Shown: positions 43,083-52,504 of the stretch, piece after piece
How the letters are laid out: each line of letters begins with the position of its first letter
How positions within the stretch are numbered: position 1 is the stretch's first letter
Assembly: GCF_047973035.1 (NCBI RefSeq)
Contig: NZ_JBKEBF010000011.1
Span: forward strand, 1-64,000
Reading direction: 5' to 3'
Source of the DNA: Oleidesulfovibrio sp047973035
GTDB taxonomy: Bacteria > Desulfobacterota > Desulfovibrionia > Desulfovibrionales > Desulfovibrionaceae
DNA length: 64,000 nucleotides
Position numbers and translations under genes: made by a program
The notes under the pieces: model-generated
What the model was told of the DNA's origin: nothing
Databases searched by the model: none
What the model saw: the letters and a program-made list of their open reading frames with translations, nothing else

Positions 43083-43877
43083 CTACTGAACCGGAATCTC
43101 TCCGGCACCTTCTTCCGGTACATCATCGCCGGATTCACGAAGGGCAGGGTTTATCAGCAAGCCCACGCCTTCAATCTCGACCCGCACGTCATCCCCGTCC
43201 TGTATCGGGCTGACGCCTTTAGGGGTTCCAGTCAGAACAAGATCACCCGGCAATAGCGTCATAACCTGAGAAATCGCAGCTACGACCTCATGCGGTGAAA
43301 AAATCATATCCGCCGTATGGCCTTCCTGCCGCACCTCGCCATTCACAACAGCCCGGATGACAAGATCAGAGGGATCAGCCACTTCGGTTTCAATCCACGG
43401 CCCCACAGGAGCAAAGGTATCAAACCCCTTGCAACGGCCGAAGAGCCCGTCCCGCTGTTGTAGATCGCGGGCGGTTACATCGTTGGCGCAGGTATAGCCG
43501 AAAATATGCGTAGGGACATCTTCAGGAGTAATATTTCTGGCAGCACGCCCGATAACGATGCCCAGCTCAGCCTCATGGTCAACGCGCTGCGAGGCTACCG
43601 GCAACACGATAGCCTGCCCGCTGCCGATGACGGAGCTTGGTGGCTTTAAAAAGAATACAGGCTCAGACGGAATCTCAAAGCCGATCTCTTCCGCATGATC
43701 TTTAAAATTCATTCCCATGCAGACTATTTTTGATGGTGTGACCACGGGCAGCACAGTAATTTCTTCAAGTGAGATCGGTTGCTCAAGCCCCAGCTGCGGA
43801 TTAAGGCAATACACATGGTTGCCATCCAGACGGGCATAAAAAGAATGACCGTTAAATCTCACCCTTAGAACACGCAT
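43083..43877 (-). CDS. Fumarylacetoacetate hydrolase family protein
   Basis: A 264-residue FAH-family protein of the short type (acylpyruvate hydrolase / 2-hydroxyhepta-2,4-diene-1,7-dioate isomerase class). Metal ligands are visible in VDHEAELGIVIG (two Glu) and ANDVTARDLQ (Asp), with CMGMNFKDHAEEIG and LLPGDLVLTGTPKGV as family blocks. Members hydrolyse or decarboxylate acylpyruvates such as oxaloacetate in the cytosol; the substrate here is unknown. AAGGAG precedes the ATG. The C-terminal 15 residues are Glu/Asp-rich and beyond the usual end. Confidence 0.88.
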   Translation of the reverse strand: MRVLRVRFNGHSFYARLDGNHVYCLNPQLGLEQPISLEEITVLPVVTPSKIVCMGMNFKDHAEEIGFEIPSEPVFFLKPPSSVIGSGQAIVLPVASQRVDHEAELGIVIGRAARNITPEDVPTHIFGYTCANDVTARDLQQRDGLFGRCKGFDTFAPVGPWIETEVADPSDLVIRAVVNGEVRQEGHTADMIFSPHEVVAAISQVMTLLPGDLVLTGTPKGVSPIQDGDDVRVEIEGVGLLINPALRESGDDVPEEGAGEIPVQ

Positions 43878-43969
43878 ACAACTGACTCCTTCACAGGTCG
43901 CAACAGGACGAACGCAAGAGGCGTGACGACAGACCTATGCTTTGCCGCCATAGCGGTTCCGGCATCCGC

Positions 43970-45634
43970 TTAAACAAGAGTTACCATCGGTACCACTACC
44001 GGATCGCGTTCCAGAACCTTACGGAAAAACCGCCGCAACGTACTACGAATTTTATCCTGCAGGTGGGTAACGTCGCCCGGAGGAATGTTTTCGCACAAAT
44101 CAAGAATGATGCATTTGGCATCTTCCAGTACATGATTAAAATGTTGTTCGAAAACAAAGCCTTTGGAAACGATATCCGGTCCGACAAGAATTTCCCATGT
44201 ATTTTCGTCTACCACCATCACTACCACGACCATGCCCTCGCCGCCAAGGATATGGCGTTCACGCAGAACAGATTGTCCCACGTCGCCCACACCTTTGCCG
44301 TCCACGAGTACACTTTCCACATTGACATGCTCTTCCAGCTGAATACTGCCGGGGCGCAGCGTCAACGGATCGCCATCCTCAAGAATTAAAGCATTCTCTT
44401 TAGCCACACCGCATTCCACAGCCAGACGACAGTGCTTGACCAGATGCCTGTATTCGCCGTGAACCGGTACAAAATACTTGGGCCGCACGGTTTGCAGCAT
44501 CACGCGCAGCTCTTCGCGGTGAGCATGTCCGGATGCATGGATAGCCTGAACTTTATCGTAGTAAACCTCTGCGCCAAGGCGGTACAAATTATTGATAAGG
44601 CGGGTGATGGCGCGGGTATTTCCGGGGATAAACCGTGAAGACATGATAACAGTATCGCCCGGATGAATATCAAGCAGCTTGTGCTCGCCGGATGCAATGC
44701 GTGAAAGCGCCGAGAACGGCTCTCCCTGCGAGCCGGTAACCAGCAGCACCACTTTTTCATCCGGCAGCCCGCCGATATCAGTAGCCTCTACATACGTACC
44801 GCCGATAATCCTGAGGTACCCGAGATCACGTGCCAGCTCGACATTATGTACAAGGCTGCGTCCGGACACCGCCACCTTACGGCCATAGCGGGCGGCAATG
44901 TCAAACACCTGCTGGATGCGCTGTATGTGGCTGGAGAACAACGTAATGACTACGCGCCCCTTTGCCTGAGAAAAAATGCGGGTAAACGTGGTCTGAATTT
45001 CCCGCTCAGTAACGGAAAAACCTTCACGTTCAATATTGGTGGAGTCCGAGAGCAACAGATCAACGCCGTCTTCCTGTGCAAACGTCTTGAACGCTTCAAG
45101 GTCGGTAAAATGACCGTCCAGCGGGTCAGGGTCGATCTTGAAATCACCGGTATGCACAACACGACCGGCTGATGTTTCCACTCCCAGTCCGTACCCTTCG
45201 ATGATGGAATGGCAGACGGGGAAAAAGTTGAATGTCATATCGCCGATGGTGCAGGGAGCTTCCGGCGACACTGTAATCAGCTCGACCCTGTCCAGCAGGT
45301 TATGCTCGCGCAACTTTGATTCCACAAGCGCCAGCGTGAAGCGGGAGCCGTAGATGGGCACCTGAAGGTATGGCAAAAGCCATGGCAGAGCACCTATATG
45401 GTCTTCATGCCCGTGGGTAAGCACAATCCCCAGCATCCGTTCTTTCTGGGCAAGAATATATTCCAGTCTGGGAATAACAACGTCTACACCCAGATGGTAG
45501 TCATCGGGAAACATAAGTCCGCAGTCAACCAGAACACTACCTGCCGGAGTACTCCAGACGGTGCAGTTAAGCCCTATCTCGCCACAGCCGCCCAGCGGCG
45601 TCAAAGTCAGATATGGTTCTACATTTTCGGACAT
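43970..45634 (-). CDS. rnj: Ribonuclease J
   Basis: A 554-residue metallo-beta-lactamase/beta-CASP ribonuclease of the RNase J family. The zinc motif HxHxDH is His74, His76, Asp78 and His79 in LTHGHEDHIG; further motifs are PVCHSIIEGYG and HTGDFKID, and the beta-CASP block SGRSLVHN. The C-terminal domain is complete. RNase J acts as 5'-to-3' exonuclease and endonuclease in RNA decay and rRNA maturation. AGGAG lies before the ATG. Its start overlaps the end of the PlsC-type gene by 16 bases, so both are in one transcript. Confidence 0.92.
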   Translation of the reverse strand: MSENVEPYLTLTPLGGCGEIGLNCTVWSTPAGSVLVDCGLMFPDDYHLGVDVVIPRLEYILAQKERMLGIVLTHGHEDHIGALPWLLPYLQVPIYGSRFTLALVESKLREHNLLDRVELITVSPEAPCTIGDMTFNFFPVCHSIIEGYGLGVETSAGRVVHTGDFKIDPDPLDGHFTDLEAFKTFAQEDGVDLLLSDSTNIEREGFSVTEREIQTTFTRIFSQAKGRVVITLFSSHIQRIQQVFDIAARYGRKVAVSGRSLVHNVELARDLGYLRIIGGTYVEATDIGGLPDEKVVLLVTGSQGEPFSALSRIASGEHKLLDIHPGDTVIMSSRFIPGNTRAITRLINNLYRLGAEVYYDKVQAIHASGHAHREELRVMLQTVRPKYFVPVHGEYRHLVKHCRLAVECGVAKENALILEDGDPLTLRPGSIQLEEHVNVESVLVDGKGVGDVGQSVLRERHILGGEGMVVVVMVVDENTWEILVGPDIVSKGFVFEQHFNHVLEDAKCIILDLCENIPPGDVTHLQDKIRSTLRRFFRKVLERDPVVVPMVTLV

Positions 45635-46413
45635 GAACGCATCTCCTGATAGGTGCTTTCCATCGTGTCACGCAGAGCATTACTGAATGCGTTTTTATCA
45701 CGTTCGCCATAGGCAGAAAGGTCAAACGGAGGCAGGGCGCGCAAGTATACGTCGCGGCGTGTGCCAAGAATAAGCTTGCCGGAAGGCAGCAGGTCGGCAG
45801 TACCTTCAAGCACCAAAGGAACAACAGGCAACCCCGCACGTAAAGCTATAAGCGCACCACCGGCGCGAAATTTTCCAAGAGTACGAGGATCCTTATTCCG
45901 GGTTCCTTCCGGAAAAACAATCACGGAGCGGCCTTTTCCGGCTACCGAAACAGCAGCGTCCATGCTGCGGACAGCTTTGCGCGGATTATCACGATCTACA
46001 CCGATATGCCCTCCGGCGCGAAGGCATGCACCAAAAAAGGGAATGTCCAGCAGGCTCTGCTTAGCCATAAATACAGGATGCCATGCTTCGGCAGCCTGCA
46101 TGACCAGCGGTATGTCAAAATTGCTTTGATGATTTGCCACAAAAACCAGAGGCGTTCCTTTCAGTTCGTCAGGAATAGCGCTCAGGTCGGCATGCAGCCG
46201 GATACCTGCAAGACGCAGAACCATGCTCAGCCACCAGACGGATGCCCTTCGCACCCCTTCACCACCGGGGTCAAGCCTGTTGCGCAGCAGCAATACGGGA
46301 ATCGTACCAAGTGTAACAAAATAAAAAGAAGTATAAAACCAGATAGTTCTCAATAATTGCATTAATAAAAAATCCAGATAGCGGAAGACAGAAATAAAAG
46401 CAGCATGAGCCAT
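45619..46413 (-). CDS. 1-acyl-sn-glycerol-3-phosphate acyltransferase (PlsC-type)
   Basis: A 264-residue membrane acyltransferase. One N-terminal membrane segment is followed by motif I NHQSNFD (His95 to Asp100, HX4D), a block GGHIGVDRDN and motif III VFPEGTRN. PlsC adds the second acyl chain to lysophosphatidic acid during phospholipid synthesis. No strong ribosome binding site is seen before the ATG. The 3' end overlaps rnj by 16 bases, which indicates translational coupling. Confidence 0.9.
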   Translation of the reverse strand: MAHAAFISVFRYLDFLLMQLLRTIWFYTSFYFVTLGTIPVLLLRNRLDPGGEGVRRASVWWLSMVLRLAGIRLHADLSAIPDELKGTPLVFVANHQSNFDIPLVMQAAEAWHPVFMAKQSLLDIPFFGACLRAGGHIGVDRDNPRKAVRSMDAAVSVAGKGRSVIVFPEGTRNKDPRTLGKFRAGGALIALRAGLPVVPLVLEGTADLLPSGKLILGTRRDVYLRALPPFDLSAYGERDKNAFSNALRDTMESTYQEMRSCPKM

Positions 46414-46548
46414 AATAAGGGTGCGGTCCCCGCAGACCGCAGCCGCTATATGCGGCTGATACCGTTCCCCCCGCTATCAACCGCGTCAGCACGCTATCGT
46501 AAATACTGGCGACAAACAAGAGACGAACAGAGGCCTTTTCGTGCAGGC

Positions 46549-48339
46549 TTAACCAAGCAGAGAACCAGCGCTGCCATAATGACCCGGGCGGGCAGATTCA
46601 TGGGCGAGACAATGTAAAGCGATACGGTACAAGAGCAATTCTGCCATACGCTCATCGACAGGCGACTGTATACCCCGCCTGCGCAGTTCAGCTACACTTT
46701 CACGGCAGACGTCATCCGGCAACATATCTACCAGTTCCACTGCACGAGCTAAAAACCGGCTGCGCTGCCAGTCAAAGTTAATACCCGCCGAGCGCGCCAC
46801 ACGCCACGGCAACACGCACTTCAGCCAGTTCCAGACATGCTGTGTATCGAAGGTGCCAAGGTTGGAAAGTTTGCCACCGGACAGATAGGGGTTTTTATTC
46901 ATCTCAGGGTAATGCCGTTCGATCAGAGTGTTATACAAGCGCTGATCTCCTTTCAGCAATGCCGAAAGCCTGAAAGTATGCTCCCAGTATTCACGCGAGC
47001 TACCCAATGAAAGACAGATGTTCATATCGGAGTAGGCAGTGTATGGATTGACTCCTGTCCGGTTGCGCATACGCTCAAGTACATTGAAGCGGCATGAGGC
47101 TTCCGCCCCTGTTCCATATTTATCTACGTGAGCAGAAAATGCGGCATATATTCCGTCCATAGCGGCCGTAAAAAAGGCATCAGAAAAAAGTCGCGCACCT
47201 GCGCGCCACATGACTCCATCCTGCGTCATACAACGCCGCCTGAGCAACTCGCCAAAGTCAAAGGAAACGGCTCCGGCTCCTAGCAGGTTTCCTGCAAACA
47301 GCCCTTCCCAGATGCCCTGCCCGCCGACAGGCACCACCCGCCGAACACCACTTATAAAAAGATACAAGCTGCGCGTTGATACGCCGGAGGCAAGCACGTA
47401 GTCGAGATATTCCCGTGTGCTGAAAAAGTCATCGGGCATTCCCCATTCCGTACGGGACAGGCGGTATTGTCTGGCAACCCTTCTGGCAATACGTTTATCC
47501 GCACCGGCAGCATCTTCAGGCTGTTGCACCAGAATTGCGTGCGGACGCCTGCCCTGCCTTGTCACTGCAGCCACTAGCAGGCGCGAGTCATACCCGCCGC
47601 TGAGCAGCACCTGCGCTTCGGGAAATGACGCAGAAAGCACCTTAGCCTCGGCATCGAGCACACCTGCCAACAGGTCAGCAGTCTGTGCAACTCCCACGGT
47701 GGTGTCAGCTTCTGGCAACGCCCAGTAAGGGGATGAGGACTGACAACCTGATCCGGCTGTCCACCGAATAACAGTAGCGGCTTCGACCCGTTCGATTCCC
47801 TGAAGCATTGTCTGGTTGCCCACCATATGCCCCATAGCCATCAGTGCGCCGAATCCCGCGGGGTTCACCGCCCTGCAGGAAGGCGCAGCCAGAGCCACGG
47901 CGCGAATCTCTGAAGCAACGCATAGCGACTCACCTTTCGCGTCTATATATAATGGATACATCCCATGCGGGTCAGAAGCTACAAGCCATACTCCGGAGCG
48001 TCTGTCATGCCAGACTGCGCAGAATACACCATCCAGCGCAGTCAACCAGTTGCGGATGCGCTCTTCATCTGCCAGCACGTCATCAGAAGGAGCTTTAAGA
48101 GCGGCCACGCCGCTGCCGAGTGTCACCCCGCAGACCACAGCAAAAGAATTGCCCGAAGGATGGCGGAAGACGTGAACATCCTTGCCTGCCGCGCTGACTC
48201 CGGCAGAACCAATGGCACCGTCTTCCAGCACAAGTGACCTGGATTGCCGATGCCCCTGAGCATCCAGCATTCTTTGCACCATAATCTGGTCATCAATCTG
48301 GTCATTAGAGCCACCTGAGGCGAACAAGGCAAATTTCAT
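46549..48339 (-). CDS. Asparagine-synthase-like protein without glutaminase cysteine
   Basis: A 596-residue protein with the layout of asparagine synthetase B: a degenerate N-terminal N-terminal-nucleophile domain and a C-terminal PP-loop ATP pyrophosphatase domain with SGGYDS at 247-252. The N-terminus is MKFALF, so the nucleophile Cys2 needed for glutamine hydrolysis is missing; a good GGAG before the ATG shows the start is right. Such proteins amidate or adenylate other substrates, using ammonia or none; lasso-peptide cyclases and exosortase-linked amidotransferases are of this class. No precursor peptide or partner enzyme is found next to it. Confidence 0.8.
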   Translation of the reverse strand: MKFALFASGGSNDQIDDQIMVQRMLDAQGHRQSRSLVLEDGAIGSAGVSAAGKDVHVFRHPSGNSFAVVCGVTLGSGVAALKAPSDDVLADEERIRNWLTALDGVFCAVWHDRRSGVWLVASDPHGMYPLYIDAKGESLCVASEIRAVALAAPSCRAVNPAGFGALMAMGHMVGNQTMLQGIERVEAATVIRWTAGSGCQSSSPYWALPEADTTVGVAQTADLLAGVLDAEAKVLSASFPEAQVLLSGGYDSRLLVAAVTRQGRRPHAILVQQPEDAAGADKRIARRVARQYRLSRTEWGMPDDFFSTREYLDYVLASGVSTRSLYLFISGVRRVVPVGGQGIWEGLFAGNLLGAGAVSFDFGELLRRRCMTQDGVMWRAGARLFSDAFFTAAMDGIYAAFSAHVDKYGTGAEASCRFNVLERMRNRTGVNPYTAYSDMNICLSLGSSREYWEHTFRLSALLKGDQRLYNTLIERHYPEMNKNPYLSGGKLSNLGTFDTQHVWNWLKCVLPWRVARSAGINFDWQRSRFLARAVELVDMLPDDVCRESVAELRRRGIQSPVDERMAELLLYRIALHCLAHESARPGHYGSAGSLLG

Positions 48340-48687
48340 TGAGCTCTCCGCAATAGGTAAAACAGAAATGCAGAAGAAGAACTTCGTAAACAGAATTTCT
48401 CAAGCTATCATATCGCAAGCAAGCTTGTAATATTATCAACAACACAGTTTATTTGTAACCCACCATAAAAACGATGCAAACACAATCTCTTAAAACGTAT
48501 CGCTGTCGTTGTACAAAAAAGCCTGCCCGATTATGCTTGCCAGAGAACTTGAAAAGGCGTATGAGGCACTGTTTTCACAATTAAGCACACTCCGGTAACA
48601 GCCCAGGGTGCCCGTTCTTCGTCGGTCAGACGTTCCGGGTCGAGGGTAATGCCCGGTGTGGAAGAAACAAAACCCAGGAGAATCCTA
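48340..48687. other. Leader region of rpsB
   Basis: No gene is seen. It carries a candidate promoter at 48509 and then about 140 bases of leader up to rpsB, with GC-rich parts (48600-48660) that could fold. A ribosomal-protein autoregulatory leader is possible but not shown. Confidence 0.4.
48509..48537 (+). promoter_or_regulatory. Candidate sigma-70 promoter of rpsB-tsf
   Basis: TTGTAC (48509-48514), a 17-base spacer and TATGCT (48532-48537). It lies about 150 bases upstream of the rpsB start. Confidence 0.4.
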
Positions 48688-49461
48688 ATGGCTTACGTAA
48701 CTATGAAAGGAATGCTGGAAACCGGCGTTCACTTCGGCCACCAGACCCGTCGTTGGAACCCCAAGATGGGTACCTACATTTTCGGCGCCCGTAACGGCAT
48801 CCACATCATCGACCTGCAGCAGACCGTAAAGCTGTTCCGCACCGCGCACGACAAAGTTGTCGACACCGTGGCCCGCGGCGGCAAGGTGATCTTCATCGGC
48901 ACCAAGCGTCAGGCTCAGGAAGCTGTGCAGACCGAAGCCGGTCGCGCCGGACAGTACTACGTTACCAACCGCTGGATGGGCGGTACTCTGACCAACTTCC
49001 AGACCATCCGTAAAAGCATCGATCGTCTGAAAAAGCTCGAAGCTATGTTCGAAGACGGTTCCGTTAACCGTTACCAGAAGAAAGAAATCCTTCGCCTGCG
49101 TCGCGAAATGGACAAGCTGAATCTGGTTCTCGGCGGTATCAAGGACATGGAAGGCCTGCCCCAGCTTGCCTTCATCATTGACCCCAACCGCGAAGACATC
49201 GCTGTTAAAGAATGCCGTCGCCTTGGCATTCCGATCGTAGCTGTGACCGACACCAACTGCGATCCCGACCTGATCGACTACGTCATTCCCGGCAACGACG
49301 ACGCTATCCGCGCCATCAAGCTGTTCGTAGGCCACATCGCTGATGCATGCCTTGAAGGTGAAGCAATGCGCAAGGAAGGCAAGAACGACAACGCTGAAGA
49401 GGCCATGCAAAAGGCCGCTGAAGCTGAAGCCGCTCCCGCTGCCGAAGAATCCGCTGAATAA
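48688..49461 (+). CDS. rpsB: 30S ribosomal protein S2
   Basis: A 257-residue S2 protein. MAYVTMKGMLETGVHFGHQTRRWNPKM is the standard N-terminus, and FIGTKRQAQEAV, RWMGGTLTNFQTIRKSI and VTDTNCDPDLIDYVIPGNDDAIRAIKL are typical blocks. The acidic Ala/Glu-rich tail is a usual variable end. The ATG at 48688 follows CAGGAG. Codon choice is strongly biased, as expected for high expression. It is followed by tsf after 23 bases. Confidence 0.98.
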   Translation: MAYVTMKGMLETGVHFGHQTRRWNPKMGTYIFGARNGIHIIDLQQTVKLFRTAHDKVVDTVARGGKVIFIGTKRQAQEAVQTEAGRAGQYYVTNRWMGGTLTNFQTIRKSIDRLKKLEAMFEDGSVNRYQKKEILRLRREMDKLNLVLGGIKDMEGLPQLAFIIDPNREDIAVKECRRLGIPIVAVTDTNCDPDLIDYVIPGNDDAIRAIKLFVGHIADACLEGEAMRKEGKNDNAEEAMQKAAEAEAAPAAEESAE

Positions 49462-49484
49462 CGAAGCCCTCAGGAGTTTTTGAT

Positions 49485-50351
49485 ATGGCTGCTATCACTG
49501 CCGCAATGGTTAAGGAACTGCGTGAGAAAACCTCCGCAGGCATGATGGACTGCAAGAAAGCCCTGCAGGAATGCGATGGCGACCTCAACAACGCCGTTGA
49601 CTGGCTGCGCCAGAAAGGCCTTTCTAAAGCAGCCAAAAAAGCAGGACGCGCCACCTCTGAAGGTCTTGTAGGTTGCTACGTGTCTGAAGACGGCAAGCTT
49701 GCCGGCCTTGCAGAACTCAAGTGCGAAACTGACTTTGTTTCCCGTAATGAAAAGTTCATTGCTCTGTCCGCCGATCTTGCCAAGCAGGTGGCTACCACCG
49801 GTTCGCTTGACGAAGCCGCACAGGCCAGCGTTAACGACATCATTGCAACACTTGGCGAAAACATGGCCGCCGGCCGTACCGCTCAGATGGCTGTTGCCGG
49901 AACCGGCGCTATCGGAAGTTATGTTCACTCCAACGGCAAAATCGCCGTTCTCGTAAACATGACTTTTGAAAAGGCCGAAACCGCCGCCAACGAAGTTTTC
50001 CAGGAATGCGCGAAGAACATCGCCATGCAGATTGCAGCAAGCAACCCCGCTGCTCTCAGCCCTGAAAAGATCGACGCCGAAGTCATCGAGCGCGAGCGCG
50101 GTGTATACCGCCAGAAAGCACTCGACGAAGGCAAGCCCGAAAACATCGTCGAAAAGATTGTCGACGGCGCCATCAAGAAGTTCTACAAAGAAGCTTGTCT
50201 GCTTGAGCAGGCATACATCCGTGATGACAAGATGAGCATCAACGACCTGCTTACCCAGACCGGTAAAGCAGTTGGCGATTCCATCAGCATCACCGACTTT
50301 GTACGCTTCCAGCTTGGCGAAGATGCTGCCGCGGAATCCGAGGAAGCATAA
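49485..50351 (+). CDS. tsf: Elongation factor Ts
   Basis: A 288-residue EF-Ts, the nucleotide exchange factor of EF-Tu. VKELREKTSAGMMDCKKALQE is the conserved N-terminal domain, LVGCYVSEDGKLAGLAELKCETDFVSRN the core contact region. CAGGAG precedes the ATG. It forms an operon with rpsB as in most bacteria, and a strong terminator follows at 50375. Confidence 0.98.
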   Translation: MAAITAAMVKELREKTSAGMMDCKKALQECDGDLNNAVDWLRQKGLSKAAKKAGRATSEGLVGCYVSEDGKLAGLAELKCETDFVSRNEKFIALSADLAKQVATTGSLDEAAQASVNDIIATLGENMAAGRTAQMAVAGTGAIGSYVHSNGKIAVLVNMTFEKAETAANEVFQECAKNIAMQIAASNPAALSPEKIDAEVIERERGVYRQKALDEGKPENIVEKIVDGAIKKFYKEACLLEQAYIRDDKMSINDLLTQTGKAVGDSISITDFVRFQLGEDAAAESEEA

Positions 50352-50374
50352 CAACAAGCTATCCGATAAAAAAT

Positions 50375-50400
50375 GGGGGCAACTTTGCCCCCTTTTTTTT
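50375..50400 (+). terminator. Intrinsic terminator of rpsB-tsf
   Basis: GGGGGCAA and TTGCCCCC form a stem with a very short loop, followed by T8. Confidence 0.9.
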
Positions 50401-50514
50401 GATACAGGCGATACCCTGCGTGCTGCCTGCCCCGCTGCACTGCTTGAAAGCAACGCCCCGGCGCTGACAACCCACAACACGCACTCACCCACAACGTAAC
50501 GGAGCCCGCACACA

Positions 50515-51675
50515 ATGCGTGAGTCCTTTCTGGTTTTCGGACAACCTCTTATCGAACAGGACGAAATAGACGAAGTCGTAGGCTGCATGGAAAGGGCATG
50601 GATCGGTACCGGCCCCAAAGTACATCAGTTCGAACGCGACTTTGCCGCATACAAAGGGGTAGCACATGCAGCAGCAGTCAACTCCTGCACCGCTGCTTTG
50701 CACCTTGCCTGCTTAACTCTGGACCTGAAGCCCGGTGATGAAGTCATTACTACTGCAATGACATTCTGCGCTTCGGTTAACGCCATTATCCATGCAGGCG
50801 GCACCCCTGTGCTTGCTGACGTTTCACCAGAAACGCTCAATATTTCCGCTGAAACAATCCGTCCTCATGTCAGTCCCCGCACCAGAGCAATCATGGTAGT
50901 GCACTACGCAGGACGTACATGTGACATGGCCCCCATCATGGCTCTGGCTGAAGAACACGGCCTGAAAGTCATCGAAGACTGCGCCCACGCCATCGAAACC
51001 GAATACCACGGACAGAAGGCTGGCATTATCGGCCATATCGGATGCTTCAGCTTTTATGCCACCAAAAACATCGTCACCGGTGAAGGCGGCATGATTGTAT
51101 CCAATGATAAAGCTGCCATCGACCGCTGCAAAATAATGGCGCTGCACGGCATGAGTGCGGACGCCTGGGCCAGATTCAGCGATGCGGGCTACAAGCACTA
51201 TCAGGTTGTGGATCACGGATTCAAATACAACATGATGGACCTGCAGGCTGCCATGGGCATCCACCAGCTGACCCGCGTGGAACAATACTGGCTGCGCAGA
51301 AAAGAAATCTGGCAACGCTATAATGAAGGTCTTGCCGGTACCGGCATCGGCCTGCCCGCCGCTGACGAAGCAGGCACCCGTCATGCCTACCACCTGTACA
51401 CCATACGTGTGGCACAGGAATGCTGCGGCGTGGAACGCGACGCCATGCTGGAAGCCCTGCGGGCACATAACATAGGCGTAGGTGTGCACTATCTTGCCAT
51501 CCCTGAGCACCCTTACTATCAGAACCGGTTCGGCTGGAAGCCGGAAGATACTCCGATTGCAGTGGCTTATGGCCGCGAAACGGTCAGCCTGCCGCTTTCT
51601 CCGAAACTGTCGGACAGCGACGTTGATGATGTCATCGAGGCAATCCGCTCAATCTGCTCGGAATGCACCCGATGA
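50515..51675 (+). CDS. DegT/DnrJ/EryC1-family sugar aminotransferase
   Basis: A 386-residue PLP enzyme of the DegT/DnrJ/EryC1/StrS family. The PLP lysine is Lys184 in FYATKNIVTGEGGMIV; VNSCTAALHLACL binds the cofactor phosphate and VIEDCAHAIETEYHG carries the aspartate near the pyridine nitrogen. The C-terminal block VGVHYLAIPEHPYYQ is typical. These enzymes aminate nucleotide-linked keto sugars for LPS, glycan or pseudaminic-type sugars. It overlaps the glycosyltransferase gene by ATGA, so the two work together on surface polysaccharide. Confidence 0.9.
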   Translation: MRESFLVFGQPLIEQDEIDEVVGCMERAWIGTGPKVHQFERDFAAYKGVAHAAAVNSCTAALHLACLTLDLKPGDEVITTAMTFCASVNAIIHAGGTPVLADVSPETLNISAETIRPHVSPRTRAIMVVHYAGRTCDMAPIMALAEEHGLKVIEDCAHAIETEYHGQKAGIIGHIGCFSFYATKNIVTGEGGMIVSNDKAAIDRCKIMALHGMSADAWARFSDAGYKHYQVVDHGFKYNMMDLQAAMGIHQLTRVEQYWLRRKEIWQRYNEGLAGTGIGLPAADEAGTRHAYHLYTIRVAQECCGVERDAMLEALRAHNIGVGVHYLAIPEHPYYQNRFGWKPEDTPIAVAYGRETVSLPLSPKLSDSDVDDVIEAIRSICSECTR

Positions 51676-52442
51676 AATCCGGCATAACAGGTCTGGTACT
51701 TACGTATAACGGCGAGCGGCTGCTGGACAAATGTCTGGCGTCGCTCGCATTTTGCGACAGGGTTCTGGTCGTTGATTCATTCTCATCGGATAGTACTGTA
51801 GCCATTGCCGCAAAGTACGGTGCTGACATACTGCAGAATGCGTGGAAAGGGCCTGCCGCCCAGTTTATCTATGCCTTTAAGCAGATAAACACGGAATGGG
51901 TTGTCAGCCTTGATCAGGATGAAATCTGCACCGACGAACTGCGGGATGCTATTCTGAAGGCCACAGCTGCCGCCCCTGCGGAACAGGCCGGTTTTTACAC
52001 CCGCCGCCGCAACTGGTATTATGACCGGTTCATGAAACACTCCGGCTGGTACCCTGACAGACTGCTGCGCGTCTTCCGCCCTGAGTTGATGAAGGTGGAA
52101 GTCAGCGGAGCCCATTATTCTTTTCATCCACAGGGGCCTACGCAAAATATCGAAGCTGATATTTTGCACTACCCGTATGAAAGTTTTTCCCAGCATCTGG
52201 ACAAAATCAACTCCTATGCGCAGCAAGGAGCAGAAGACTTGCGGCGCAAAGGCACAAAAGGTGGTATACTTGCGGGCATGGGCCACGGCTTTGCCCGTTT
52301 TATGAAGCTGTACCTTTTCCAGAAAGGTTTTCTGGACGGGCGTGCAGGTTTTATTAATGCAACGCATGGCGCATTTTACGCCTACCTCAAATACTTACGT
52401 GTAGAGGAAGGCAACTGGGGCGCGCCATACGATAAGCGATAA
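51672..52442 (+). CDS. Family 2 glycosyltransferase (LPS-core type)
   Basis: A 256-residue glycosyltransferase with GT-A fold. The start GITGLVLTYNGERLLDKCLASL, the metal site WVVSLDQDEIC and the block RRRNWYYDRFMKHSGWYPDRLLRVFRP resemble WaaE/KdtX-like LPS core transferases. No membrane segment. It overlaps the preceding aminotransferase gene by ATGA. It is followed by a GC stem (CCGGCCG-ATAA-CGGCCGG, 52457-52474) without a U-tail before pyrH. Likely cytosolic, transferring a sugar in LPS assembly. Confidence 0.85.
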   Translation: MKSGITGLVLTYNGERLLDKCLASLAFCDRVLVVDSFSSDSTVAIAAKYGADILQNAWKGPAAQFIYAFKQINTEWVVSLDQDEICTDELRDAILKATAAAPAEQAGFYTRRRNWYYDRFMKHSGWYPDRLLRVFRPELMKVEVSGAHYSFHPQGPTQNIEADILHYPYESFSQHLDKINSYAQQGAEDLRRKGTKGGILAGMGHGFARFMKLYLFQKGFLDGRAGFINATHGAFYAYLKYLRVEEGNWGAPYDKR

Positions 52443-52504
52443 AACAGAATAAAACACCGGCCGATAACGGCCGGCGAAGCTAAACAAGATTGAGGAAAGA
52501 CACA

